A stretch of 5,689 bases of DNA. It comes from an uncultured Clostridia bacterium (GTDB taxonomy: Bacteria; Bacillota; Clostridia; Monoglobales; Firm-18). A model generated the notes under the pieces. The model saw only the letters and a program-made list of their open reading frames with translations. It searched no databases and was not told the DNA's origin. A program made the translations under genes and the position numbers. Each line of letters opens with the position of its first letter. Position 1 is the first letter of the stretch. The DNA lies in the NCBI GenBank assembly GCA_937914775.1, contig CALDNB010000061.1:1-5689 (forward strand), written 5' to 3'. This document shows positions 1-5,350 of this stretch, in pieces.

Positions 1-568
1 TAAGGTTACGGATAACTTCATCTGTAGCGATGACAACAATTCTGAAACCTTCCTGGATACAAGCAAGCTCGTTGATACTCTTAATCTTACGAAGAGTAAC
101 CATGATATCGTTACACATTGAAATTTCAGCCTTAGGATAGTTTTCTTTAAGACCTTCCATAATGGGAAGAGTACATTCAACGTAGCTGCCAAGACCAATC
201 TTGATATTGTCGCCTGTTACGCCGATTGCCTTGAATACATCGCGGAATGTATCAGCATGAAGTTCGGGATAAGCAGGGTCTGCTGATTCTCTGAATTCTC
301 TTAAGCAGAAAATTTTGTCGATTTTAGCAACGTCCTGTGCAAAGATAATACATTCAGGACCTACCATAAGTGCTGCTTCACCTGTAGCGGAAATAGCAAC
401 ACCTGCTCTTTCAAATAACGGCCAGAAGCCACTGAAGTAACGAGCGTTTGCATAGTCTGATTCAGTACTTGAAACTACCATAACGTCAAGTCCTTTTTTG
501 CGAACAAGTTCTGCTGCTCTCGCTACTCTCTCCTTATACTCGTAATCCGGAATACAAATTCTAGACAT
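1..568 (-). CDS. M24-family aminopeptidase P / creatinase-like protein, N-terminal part (runs off left edge)
   Basis: The first 189 codons of a leftward gene are visible; the C-terminal part lies outside the window. Translation begins MSRICIPDYEYKERVARAAE. An alternating strand/helix pattern follows (LDVMVVSS, ARYFSGFWP, AALMVGPE), as in the creatinase/prolidase N-terminal domain. The segment RKIKSINELACIQEGFRI near residues 160-177 matches the usual 'R-x-x-K-S-x-x-E-x-x-x-I' hinge that leads into the M24 pita-bread catalytic domain. The metal-binding Asp/His/Glu residues would lie beyond the edge, so catalysis cannot be checked. Family members are cytoplasmic metallopeptidases (Xaa-Pro cleavage) or relatives such as creatinase; the substrate cannot be told. 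The ATG at 568 has an AAAGGAG site (578-584) nine bases upstream. The gene is divergent from the AraC-family regulator, which is a plausible controller. Family assignment is fairly sure; exact activity is not. Confidence 0.8.
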   Translation of the reverse strand, partial: MSRICIPDYEYKERVARAAELVRKKGLDVMVVSSTESDYANARYFSGFWPLFERAGVAISATGEAALMVGPECIIFAQDVAKIDKIFCLREFRESADPAYPELHADTFRDVFKAIGVTGDNIKIGLGSYVECTLPIMEGLKENYPKAEISMCNDIMVTLRKIKSINELACIQEGFRIVVIATDEVIRNL

Positions 569-606
569 AACACAATTCTCCTTTATAAATGTATTTTTGT
601 AATTCT

Positions 607-635
607 ATTATATCATTATGAGTTTTTTTGTATTT
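607..635 (-). promoter_or_regulatory. Putative promoter of the M24 peptidase gene (good -10, poor -35)
   Basis: On the - strand a perfect TATAAT lies at 612-607. Seventeen bases upstream, the -35 position (635-630) reads AAATAC, a poor match to TTGACA. This leaves about 30 bases of leader before the ATG at 568. A strong -10 with a weak -35 is typical of activator-dependent promoters. The repeat pair at 641-676 begins only five bases upstream of this -35 position, which fits control by the adjacent regulator. Found by eye. Confidence 0.5.
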
Positions 636-640
636 AGTCT

Positions 641-676
641 ATATTAAATATTTTTTGCACAATATTAAATATTTTT
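641..676. repeat. Direct repeat, 15 bp spaced by 21 bp; putative AraC-family operator
   Basis: ATATTAAATATTTTT occurs at 641-655 and again, identically, at 662-676. The copies are offset by 21 bp, close to two helical turns, which is the half-site spacing used by AraC-family regulators such as AraC at araI1/araI2. The pair sits between two divergent promoters, about five bp from each -35 position. Each copy is AT-only and nearly self-complementary, so chance repetition in AT-rich DNA is a real alternative. Confidence 0.4.
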
Positions 677-680
677 AACA

Positions 681-709
681 TTGACCAAAAGAAAAATATA
701 TGATAAAAT
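681..709 (+). promoter_or_regulatory. Putative sigma-A-type promoter of the AraC-family regulator gene
   Basis: TTGACC (681-686) and TAAAAT (704-709) are separated by 17 bases, a good vegetative promoter. Transcription would begin at about 712-717, leaving a very short leader around the GGTGAT ribosome binding site (716-721). The TTG at 681 could be read as an upstream in-frame start codon but is better explained as part of this -35 box. Confidence 0.5.
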
Positions 710-725
710 ATATGCGGTGATAGTT

Positions 726-1598
726 ATGGAGTTTAAATTAAAGCGTTTTGAAAAGAAAATAGAGGTTACAAGAATTGCAAACATTCATTATTTTGAATTC
801 ACAAAGCAGTACCAGACTTTCAAGGACAACCACGCCTTTCGGGAAATGGTTTATGTCGATAACGGTGAAATCATTGTGCAGTCAGACAATTTTTGCGGCA
901 AACTTATTACAAACCAGTTAATTATCCACCGCTCAGGAGAAACCCACTCATTAACCTGCACCGAGGGTAACGCTCCTAACGTTATTATAATCGGTTTTGA
1001 GTGCAAAGCCCCTGAACTTGACGGTTTTGCAAACGAGCCTGTAACTTTAGACCCCGAACAGCAAAAGATACTGACTGAAATCATCAAAGAGGGCAGAACT
1101 GTTTTTAAAGCACCCTACGACATTCCAAACCTTAAGGATATGAAAAAAAGAAAGGACTATCCTTTCGGTGCTGACCAGATGATAAAACTTAAAATGGAAA
1201 TACTGTTTATAGAACTGATAAGAGGTAAAGAAACTGCACTGAAGGCAGGCGGGCAGGAAATAGCAGACACAAAAACTCACGAAATATACAGTTACATAAA
1301 TAAGAATTACAAAGAAAAAATCACATTAAATGAACTGTGCTTTTTGTTCGGCACAAACAAAACCACTCTTTGCAGCAGTTTTAAAAAAGCCTACGGAGAC
1401 ACGGTGGTAGGTTACATTAACAGACTTAAAATAAAAGAGGCAAAAAAACTGATGAGGGAAAAAGACTACAACCTTACAGAAATCTCTCAGGTACTGGGCT
1501 TTTCCTCTGTCCACTATTTCTCAAGGTTGTTTAAGAAACAGGAAAAAATATCACCATCAGAATACATAGGAACTATTAAATCAAGATTAGAACAATAA
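726..1598 (+). CDS. AraC-family transcriptional regulator (cupin sensor + double HTH)
   Basis: This 290-residue cytoplasmic DNA-binding protein has the usual AraC-family length and layout. Residues about 20-95 form a beta-rich cupin-like ligand-sensing domain, including MVYVDNGEIIVQSD and LIIHRSGETHSLTC. A linker and helical region follow. Residues about 185-285 are the AraC/XylS DNA-binding domain with two helix-turn-helix units: LNELCFLFGTNKTTLCSSFKK at 201-221, and TEISQVLGFSSVHYFSRLFKK at 251-271, which carries the hallmark A/SQ-x-x-GFSS-x-x-YFSRxFKK pattern. It ends with the family signature ISPSEY. The ATG at 726 is chosen because GGTGAT lies five bases upstream; an in-frame TTG at 681 would add 15 residues but sits in the probable promoter. 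The gene is divergent from the M24 peptidase gene and shares a repeat-bearing intergenic region with it, so it may control both itself and the peptidase. Ligand unknown. Confidence 0.93.
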   Translation: MEFKLKRFEKKIEVTRIANIHYFEFTKQYQTFKDNHAFREMVYVDNGEIIVQSDNFCGKLITNQLIIHRSGETHSLTCTEGNAPNVIIIGFECKAPELDGFANEPVTLDPEQQKILTEIIKEGRTVFKAPYDIPNLKDMKKRKDYPFGADQMIKLKMEILFIELIRGKETALKAGGQEIADTKTHEIYSYINKNYKEKITLNELCFLFGTNKTTLCSSFKKAYGDTVVGYINRLKIKEAKKLMREKDYNLTEISQVLGFSSVHYFSRLFKKQEKISPSEYIGTIKSRLEQ

Positions 1599-1625
1599 AA
1601 AAAGATGCCGTTTGGCATCTTTTTT
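1598..1625. terminator. Bidirectional intrinsic terminator between convergent genes
   Basis: The arms AAAAAAGATGCC (1598-1609) and GGCATCTTTTTT (1614-1625) pair around a GTTT loop, giving a GC-containing core flanked by an A tract and a T tract. It therefore works as a U-tailed hairpin on either strand. It overlaps the last base of the regulator's stop codon (1596-1598) on the + strand and the first two window positions of the maturase stop codon (1624-1626) on the - strand. Confidence 0.85.
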
Positions 1626-2955
1626 ATTCTAACTCTTTTGCCTTAATATAAAGTGCACATTCTACACGCTTTCTTTCCAGTTCGCAACCGATTTCATAAG
1701 GATTGTTAATATCTCCCCCGAACTGGAATGCGTTTGCGTGACAACCGCCGCTGCAATAGAATTTTGCCCAGCAGTTTTTACATTTTTCCTTTGTGTAAAC
1801 GTTGGTATTTGCAAATGCTGTGGTTTTTTCAGTGTCATAAGTGCCGTCCATTACGTTGCCAATACAAAAATCTTTATTGCCTACAAACTGATGGCAGGGG
1901 TAAATATCTCCCTCGGGAGTTACAGCCACATACTCACAACCTGCACCGCAGCCTGACATTCTTTTTATTACGCAGGGACCCTGATCCAGATCAATCATAA
2001 AGTGGAAGAAATTAAACCAGTCATCTGTCTTTCCTCTTTTTGCATATTCTATTGCAAGTTTTTCGTACTGGTCGAAAATAACAGGCAGGTCCTCTTCCCT
2101 TAAGGCATAGTCAGTTTCTTTTCCGCCCACAACAGGCTCAACGGAAATCTGCTTAAACCCAAGGTTTGCAAGGTCTAAAACGTCATTTGAAAAATCAAGG
2201 TTGTGACGCGTGAATGTTCCCCTTACATAGTAGTTGTCCTGATTTCTGCTTTCAGCCGCTTTTGTGATTTTAGGCATAATAACGTCGTAACTGCCTTTAC
2301 CGTTTACAGCGGGACGCATAAAGTCGTGAACTTCTTTTCTGCCGTCAACACTTAATACAAGGTTTGACATATTTTCGTTTATAAATTCCAATTTTTCGTC
2401 ATCTAAAAGAACGCCGTTGGTAGTAATGGTAAGTCGGAAAACTTTTCCGTGTTTTTCACCTTGCTCGTTGGCGTAGGCAGTAAGTTCCTTTACCACGTCA
2501 AAGTTCATTAAAGGCTCCCCGCCGAAAAAGTCAACTTCAATATTTTTTCTGTCGCCCGATTTTTCAATTACAAAATCTATTGCTTTTTTACCCACTTCCA
2601 CAGGCATCATTGAGCGTTCACCGCAGAAACTGCCCGTACCTGCAAAACAGTATTTACATCTTAAATTGCAGTCGTGAGCAATATGCAGACAGAGTGCCTT
2701 TACAACAGGGCGTCTTTTGATTTTTTCTGCTACCTGTGAATAGGTGTCTTCACTGAACAACATTCCGTTTTTCACAAGTTCGTCTATTTCTGCTTTCGCT
2801 TCTTCTATTTCTTCATTTGTATATTTTTTTATGGCTTCAATATCGTTGTCTGTGCTTTCGATAAGTGCATAAACAAGAGGGGACACTACGTGTACCGCAC
2901 CGCTGTTTACGTCAACAACAATGTTTACGCCGTCTATACTGAACTTATGTACCAT
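1624..2955 (-). CDS. scfB: SCIFF-peptide radical SAM maturase (ranthipeptide thioether synthase, SPASM type)
   Basis: This 443-residue enzyme is expected to use S-adenosylmethionine and iron-sulfur clusters to form Cys-Thr thioether links in the SCIFF peptide encoded just upstream. Residues 1-80 (start MVHKFSIDGVNIVVDVNSGA) resemble the peptide-binding RRE region of this family. The radical SAM core carries CNLRCKYC, with C96, C100 and C103 for the SAM-binding 4Fe-4S cluster, and GGEP at 145-148. The C-terminal SPASM/auxiliary-cluster region has many cysteines: 328, 336, 340, 354, 364, 392, 395, 401, 405, 424 and 433. Known relatives are Clostridium thermocellum CteB and Thermoanaerobacter Tte1186. 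The ATG at 2955 is chosen because AAAGGG lies nine bases upstream and the family begins 'M-x-HKF'; an in-frame TTG at 2973 lies before that site. A terminator-like hairpin separates it from the peptide gene. The symbol follows common scf usage. Confidence 0.95.
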   Translation of the reverse strand: MVHKFSIDGVNIVVDVNSGAVHVVSPLVYALIESTDNDIEAIKKYTNEEIEEAKAEIDELVKNGMLFSEDTYSQVAEKIKRRPVVKALCLHIAHDCNLRCKYCFAGTGSFCGERSMMPVEVGKKAIDFVIEKSGDRKNIEVDFFGGEPLMNFDVVKELTAYANEQGEKHGKVFRLTITTNGVLLDDEKLEFINENMSNLVLSVDGRKEVHDFMRPAVNGKGSYDVIMPKITKAAESRNQDNYYVRGTFTRHNLDFSNDVLDLANLGFKQISVEPVVGGKETDYALREEDLPVIFDQYEKLAIEYAKRGKTDDWFNFFHFMIDLDQGPCVIKRMSGCGAGCEYVAVTPEGDIYPCHQFVGNKDFCIGNVMDGTYDTEKTTAFANTNVYTKEKCKNCWAKFYCSGGCHANAFQFGGDINNPYEIGCELERKRVECALYIKAKELE

Positions 2956-2970
2956 TTTAATATTCCCTTT

Positions 2971-2998
2971 CAAAAAGAATGGGCGACACCGTCGCCCA
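2971..2998 (-). terminator. Intercistronic terminator-like hairpin between SCIFF peptide and maturase genes
   Basis: TGGGCGAC and GTCGCCCA (2980-2987 and 2991-2998) form a perfect, GC-rich 8-bp stem with a three-base loop. Read on the - strand it is followed at once by TTCTTTTTG and preceded by an A-rich stretch at the end of the peptide gene. It lies six bases after the peptide stop codon and upstream of the maturase ribosome binding site. The T run is interrupted by one C, so partial rather than full termination is likely, giving more peptide than maturase message; it could also protect the 3' end of the short message. Confidence 0.65.
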
Positions 2999-3003
2999 CC
3001 GAA

Positions 3004-3150
3004 TTATCTTTTTTTATTTTCGCATTTTTGATTTGCAACTGTGCAAGAAGTTTTACAAGCAGACTGGCAAGATGTCTGACACTCACCGCAACCGCCTTTT
3101 GCTGCACTTTGTTTTAATGTTGCGCCACATAATGTTTTAATGTTTTTCAT
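3004..3150 (-). CDS. scfA: SCIFF precursor peptide (six-cysteine ranthipeptide, 48 aa)
   Basis: This short gene encodes a ribosomally made precursor of the SCIFF family, the substrate of the radical SAM enzyme downstream. It starts MKNIKTLCGATLKQ, followed by GGCGECQTSCQSACKTSC and TVANQKCEN, with a basic KKR end. The six family cysteines are at 21, 24, 28, 32, 36 and 43. Cys32 and Thr37, which form the thioether in characterised SCIFF peptides, occupy the same numbers here. One further cysteine at position 8 lies in the leader-like N-terminal part. The start ATG overlaps the stop of the membrane protein gene as ATGA, with a G-rich site (AAGGGGG) about ten bases upstream, so translation is probably coupled. 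It is easily missed because of its size. The biological role of the mature peptide is not established; no dedicated exporter or leader protease is visible in this window. Confidence 0.95.
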   Translation of the reverse strand: MKNIKTLCGATLKQSAAKGGCGECQTSCQSACKTSCTVANQKCENKKR

Positions 3151-3563
3151 TTGCGTTTTACCCCCTTCATATTAATACCAACAATACCGCCCAGTGTTCC
3201 TGCAAATATACCTAAAGCAAACATTGCAATAACATTGGCGCCAAATCCCGGGTAATCAAAAAACAGTGTGCTTAAACAGTACAGGGTAACCATATAAAAA
3301 AGTCCCGATACTGCACCGCAAAGCCACCCCATAGTTCTGTTTCCCAAAGCAGTAAGCACTCCTGACAGCATTACGCTTACTACCGTAAGCACAAGCACTA
3401 TTGGAGAAATATACCCTTCAGGGAAGTCAGTATATGCAACAATTACAGAAAACAGCAAAAGTGCAACAAGCATAATGCCGTAAGTAACCGCCACATTTTT
3501 TAAAACTGACAGAAAACCTGGGAAATTACCCGTTCTTTCTTTAACTGCAGTATTTAAATTCAT
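3147..3563 (-). CDS. TIGR04086-family membrane protein
   Basis: This is a 138-residue, very hydrophobic protein with four predicted membrane helices at about 20-43, 52-73, 78-101 and 108-130. A short hydrophilic N-terminus and a basic tail (NMKGVKRK) suggest the C-terminus is cytoplasmic. The last helices are rich in glycine and alanine (AMFALGIFAGTLGGIVGI). Size, topology and position between yajC and the SCIFF gene fit the TIGR04086 family of Firmicutes membrane proteins, whose function is unknown. The ATG at 3563 has GGAGGG seven bases upstream; an in-frame TTG at 3569 is only one base from that site and is rejected. The stop overlaps the SCIFF start (ATGA), so the two proteins are probably made in linked amounts. 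A role in handling or tolerating the peptide is only a guess. Confidence 0.8.
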   Translation of the reverse strand: MNLNTAVKERTGNFPGFLSVLKNVAVTYGIMLVALLLFSVIVAYTDFPEGYISPIVLVLTVVSVMLSGVLTALGNRTMGWLCGAVSGLFYMVTLYCLSTLFFDYPGFGANVIAMFALGIFAGTLGGIVGINMKGVKRK

Positions 3564-3574
3564 AACCAAACCCT

Positions 3575-3603
3575 CCGAATATGTTGTGGTAAACTATATT
3601 CGG
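3575..3603 (-). promoter_or_regulatory. Hairpin touching the ribosome binding site of the TIGR04086 gene
   Basis: In the yajC-TIGR04086 spacer, CCGAATAT and ATATTCGG (positions 3603-3596 and 3582-3575 on the - strand) form a perfect 8-bp stem with a 13-base loop. The 3' arm ends in CGG and runs straight into AGGG, so the first bases of the GGAGGG ribosome binding site are paired. There is no T run after it, so it is not a terminator. It may modulate translation or mark an RNA processing site. Confidence 0.4.
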
Positions 3604-3615
3604 TGGCTTTGAAAT

Positions 3616-3948
3616 TTATTCCTCGATTTTTTTAGGTGCAACCGTTGCAATCGCACGGCGTTCAAACACTAATTTTGTTTTGTCTGCGCCTGTTTCAATT
3701 GTAACCTGGTCGTCTTTGATTTTTGCTACTTTACCAACGATACCGCCGATTGTTGTTACGTCATCTCCAACCTTCAGCGCCGCAAGCATTTCTCTTACCT
3801 GTTTGTCTCTTTTCTTCTGTGGTCTTATAATAATAAGCCAGAAAAATAAAATAAGAACAATGAAAGGTAAGAAATTAGCAATTAATGCCGCTGTTGGTGA
3901 TACTTCTGTACCTGCTTCTGCAGCATATACTACCAAATCAGAAAACAT
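3616..3948 (-). CDS. yajC: Preprotein translocase subunit YajC
   Basis: This 110-residue single-span inner-membrane protein is an accessory of the SecDF-YajC complex that assists Sec-dependent export. A short N-terminal segment is followed by one membrane helix (about 21-41, LIANFLPFIVLILFFWLIII). The family signature RPQKKRDKQ comes next (42-50), then a small cytoplasmic beta domain with LKVGDDVTTIGGIVGKVAKI and a basic/acidic tail. Length is normal. The ATG at 3948 is chosen because GGAGG lies nine bases upstream; an in-frame TTG two codons earlier is too close to that site. It is the first gene of the leftward operon, 52 bp ahead of the TIGR04086 gene. secD and secF do not follow here; SCIFF genes do. 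Confidence 0.95.
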   Translation of the reverse strand: MFSDLVVYAAEAGTEVSPTAALIANFLPFIVLILFFWLIIIRPQKKRDKQVREMLAALKVGDDVTTIGGIVGKVAKIKDDQVTIETGADKTKLVFERRAIATVAPKKIEE

Positions 3949-3974
3949 TTGCAATTACCTCCATAAAATGATAT

Positions 3975-4003
3975 TATAATTATACCCAAATTTTACTTAT
4001 AAT
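3975..4003 (+). promoter_or_regulatory. Putative promoter of sfsA (clear -10, poor -35)
   Basis: A perfect TATAAT lies at 3998-4003. The -35 position 17 bases upstream (3975-3980) reads TATAAT and does not resemble TTGACA. The -10 shares two bases with the -35 box of the divergent yajC promoter. Transcription would start near 4010, about 35 bases before the sfsA start. Confidence 0.35.
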
Positions 4004-4007
4004 GCAA
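3979..4007 (-). promoter_or_regulatory. Putative promoter of the yajC-SCIFF operon
   Basis: On the - strand TTGCAT (4007-4002) and a perfect TATAAT (3984-3979) are 17 bases apart. Transcription would start near 3972, just ahead of the GGAGG ribosome binding site of yajC. No other obvious promoter was found between this and the maturase gene, so it may drive all four genes. Confidence 0.5.
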
Positions 4008-4044
4008 TAGTTTTTTTAAAATATTTTTTACGGGAGGGGTTGTT

Positions 4045-4710
4045 TTGGAATACAATAATATTGTGGAGGGTGTATTTTTATCCCGTCCCAACCGTTTTAT
4101 TGCCAGAGTACTGATAAACGGCAAAGAAGAAACCGTACACGTAAAAAACACGGGGCGGTGCAAAGAGTTGCTTATTCCCGGTGCAAAGGTGTATCTTGCC
4201 CGTACCGACAACGTTGACAGAAAAACAAAATACGACCTTGTTTCTGTATATAAAAACGAAAGACTTATTAATATGGACAGTCAGGCACCCAATAAAATTT
4301 TCGGAGAATGGCTTTTTCCAAAAGTAGATTATTTAAAGCCCGAGTACAAATACGGAAATTCACGCTTTGACTTTTACGGCGAACATAATGGCAAAAAATT
4401 CTTTGTAGAAGTAAAGGGTGTAACTTTAGAGCAAGACGGAGTTGCAATGTTTCCCGATGCACCCACAGAGCGAGGCGTAAAGCATATAGAAGAACTGATA
4501 AAGGCAACAAAAGAGGGTTATGAAACAGCAGTTGTGTTTATTATACAGATGGAAAATGTAAAGTGTTTTAAACCAAACGACTTTACCCACAAACAGTTCG
4601 GGGACGCCTTAAGAAAAGCCGTTTTACAAGGTGTTAAAGTTTTTGCCCTTGACTGCACAGTTACAAAAGGCAGAGTTACGGCAAAAAATCAAGTTGAAAT
4701 AGTTTTATAA
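4045..4710 (+). CDS. sfsA: SfsA-family protein (predicted DNA/RNA nuclease; 'sugar fermentation stimulation' protein)
   Basis: This 221-residue cytoplasmic protein has normal family length. The N-terminal part is a small OB-like beta domain with VEGVFLSRPNRFIARVLI and VKNTGRCKELL (33-43). The C-terminal part resembles a PD-(D/E)xK nuclease fold, with SRFDF (106-110), VEVKGVTLE (121-129), FPDAPTERG (136-144) and HIEEL (147-151). The acidic residues D109 and E122 and the lysine K124 are the likely catalytic set. The name comes from an E. coli phenotype; the family is now usually annotated as a nucleic-acid-binding nuclease, with its cellular job unclear. It starts with TTG at 4045. GGGAGGGG (4032-4039) sits five bases upstream and the next in-frame ATG is far inside conserved sequence. 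The gene is divergent from yajC and first in a rightward group. Confidence 0.93.
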   Translation: MEYNNIVEGVFLSRPNRFIARVLINGKEETVHVKNTGRCKELLIPGAKVYLARTDNVDRKTKYDLVSVYKNERLINMDSQAPNKIFGEWLFPKVDYLKPEYKYGNSRFDFYGEHNGKKFFVEVKGVTLEQDGVAMFPDAPTERGVKHIEELIKATKEGYETAVVFIIQMENVKCFKPNDFTHKQFGDALRKAVLQGVKVFALDCTVTKGRVTAKNQVEIVL

Positions 4711-4715
4711 AACAC

Positions 4716-4744
4716 TTGAAAAATGGGAATTTGTGTTGTAAAAT
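4716..4744 (+). promoter_or_regulatory. Putative promoter of the phosphoribosyltransferase gene
   Basis: TTGAAA (4716-4721) and TAAAAT (4739-4744) are 17 bases apart, starting five bases after the sfsA stop. Transcription would begin near 4751, directly ahead of the AAAGGAG site. The gene may therefore be transcribed independently as well as by read-through from sfsA; no terminator is visible between them. Confidence 0.55.
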
Positions 4745-4769
4745 GTTATTTGGAAAGGAGCGTAATAAA

Positions 4770-5330
4770 ATGAGTGATTTTTATACAATAGATATTGCAG
4801 GTTTAAAGAGAGACTTGCCTCTTTGCCGTGTAAATGACGACCTTTACATTGCGGCATTTATAATTTTCGGTGACGTGGAGGTAACAAAGCATTGTGCGGC
4901 GGAACTTTTAAAAAGAGCACCCGAGTATGATGTTATAATTACTGCCGAGGCGAAAAGTATTCCTCTTGCCTATGAAATGGCAAGTCAGGCAGGGCATAAT
5001 TACTACATAATTGCAAGAAAAGGTCCTAAAGTTTATATGCAGGATATGATTACCACAGAGGTAGATTCCATAACCACACAGCATACTCAAAAACTGTGCA
5101 TCGGAAAAACCGAAGCAGATGCAATGCGTGGTAAACGTGTTTTAATAGTTGATGACGTAATAAGCACAGGAGAATCTTTAGCGGCAATAGAAAAACTTGT
5201 AAACACAGCAGGGGGAAATATTGTAGGCAGAATGGCAGTTTTAGCAGAAGGCGATGCTGCAAAACGCAGCGATTTGACATTCCTTGCAAAACTTCCTGTA
5301 TTTCATAAAGACGGCACCATCATTGAATAA
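4770..5330 (+). CDS. Type I phosphoribosyltransferase, adenine/purine PRTase-like
   Basis: This 186-residue cytoplasmic enzyme is of the PRPP-dependent phosphoribosyltransferase fold (COG0503-like). The PRPP loop VLIVDDVISTGES (124-136) has the paired aspartates D128 and D129 and the TG turn. The upstream PPi-binding region is TAEAKSIPLAYEMA (58-71). The flexible segment RKGPKVYMQDMITTEV (83-98) and the C-terminal VLAEGDAAKR and LPVFH stretches match apt-like proteins. Purine salvage (base + PRPP to nucleotide + PPi) is the likely reaction, but the base specificity cannot be told; it differs from canonical Apt in the loop ending STGES, so no symbol is given. The ATG at 4770 has AAAGGAG (4754-4760) nine bases upstream. 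An in-frame TTG at 4716 belongs to the -35 box. It ends 20 bp before the next gene, probably an operon. Confidence 0.85.
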   Translation: MSDFYTIDIAGLKRDLPLCRVNDDLYIAAFIIFGDVEVTKHCAAELLKRAPEYDVIITAEAKSIPLAYEMASQAGHNYYIIARKGPKVYMQDMITTEVDSITTQHTQKLCIGKTEADAMRGKRVLIVDDVISTGESLAAIEKLVNTAGGNIVGRMAVLAEGDAAKRSDLTFLAKLPVFHKDGTIIE

Positions 5331-5350
5331 ACGAAAGGGATTGATAAAAA

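Noticed and set aside
1..568. M24-type peptidase as leader protease for the SCIFF peptide
   Set aside because: It is in a separate transcription unit beyond a convergent regulator and a terminator. Aminopeptidase P-like enzymes act on N-terminal Xaa-Pro bonds, and the SCIFF peptide has no proline. Nothing in the sequence links them.
681..725. TTG start adding 15 residues to the AraC-family regulator
   Set aside because: No ribosome binding site, and the TTG is inside the best -35 box; the ATG at 726 has GGTGAT at proper spacing.
1728..2000. Overlapping + strand open frames opposite the 3' part of the maturase gene
   Set aside because: Their sequence is low in recognisable domains and rich in Cys and Arg, as expected from the complement of a Cys-rich SPASM region; no supported start.
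2956..2973. TTG start adding six residues to the radical SAM maturase
   Set aside because: The added codons contain the ribosome binding site of the ATG at 2955, and the family begins at that Met.
2890..3117. 75-codon + strand open frame opposite the SCIFF gene and maturase start
   Set aside because: It lies antisense to two well-supported genes and has no convincing ribosome binding site. The - strand readings match a known peptide and enzyme.
3949..4044. Riboswitch or structured leader ahead of yajC or sfsA
   Set aside because: The intergenic stretch is under 100 bases, AT-rich, and shows only promoter-like elements and ribosome binding sites, with no stable stems.
4716..4769. TTG start adding 18 residues to the phosphoribosyltransferase
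   Set aside because: The added residues are unlike the family, and the stretch holds the putative promoter and the AAAGGAG site for the ATG at 4770.
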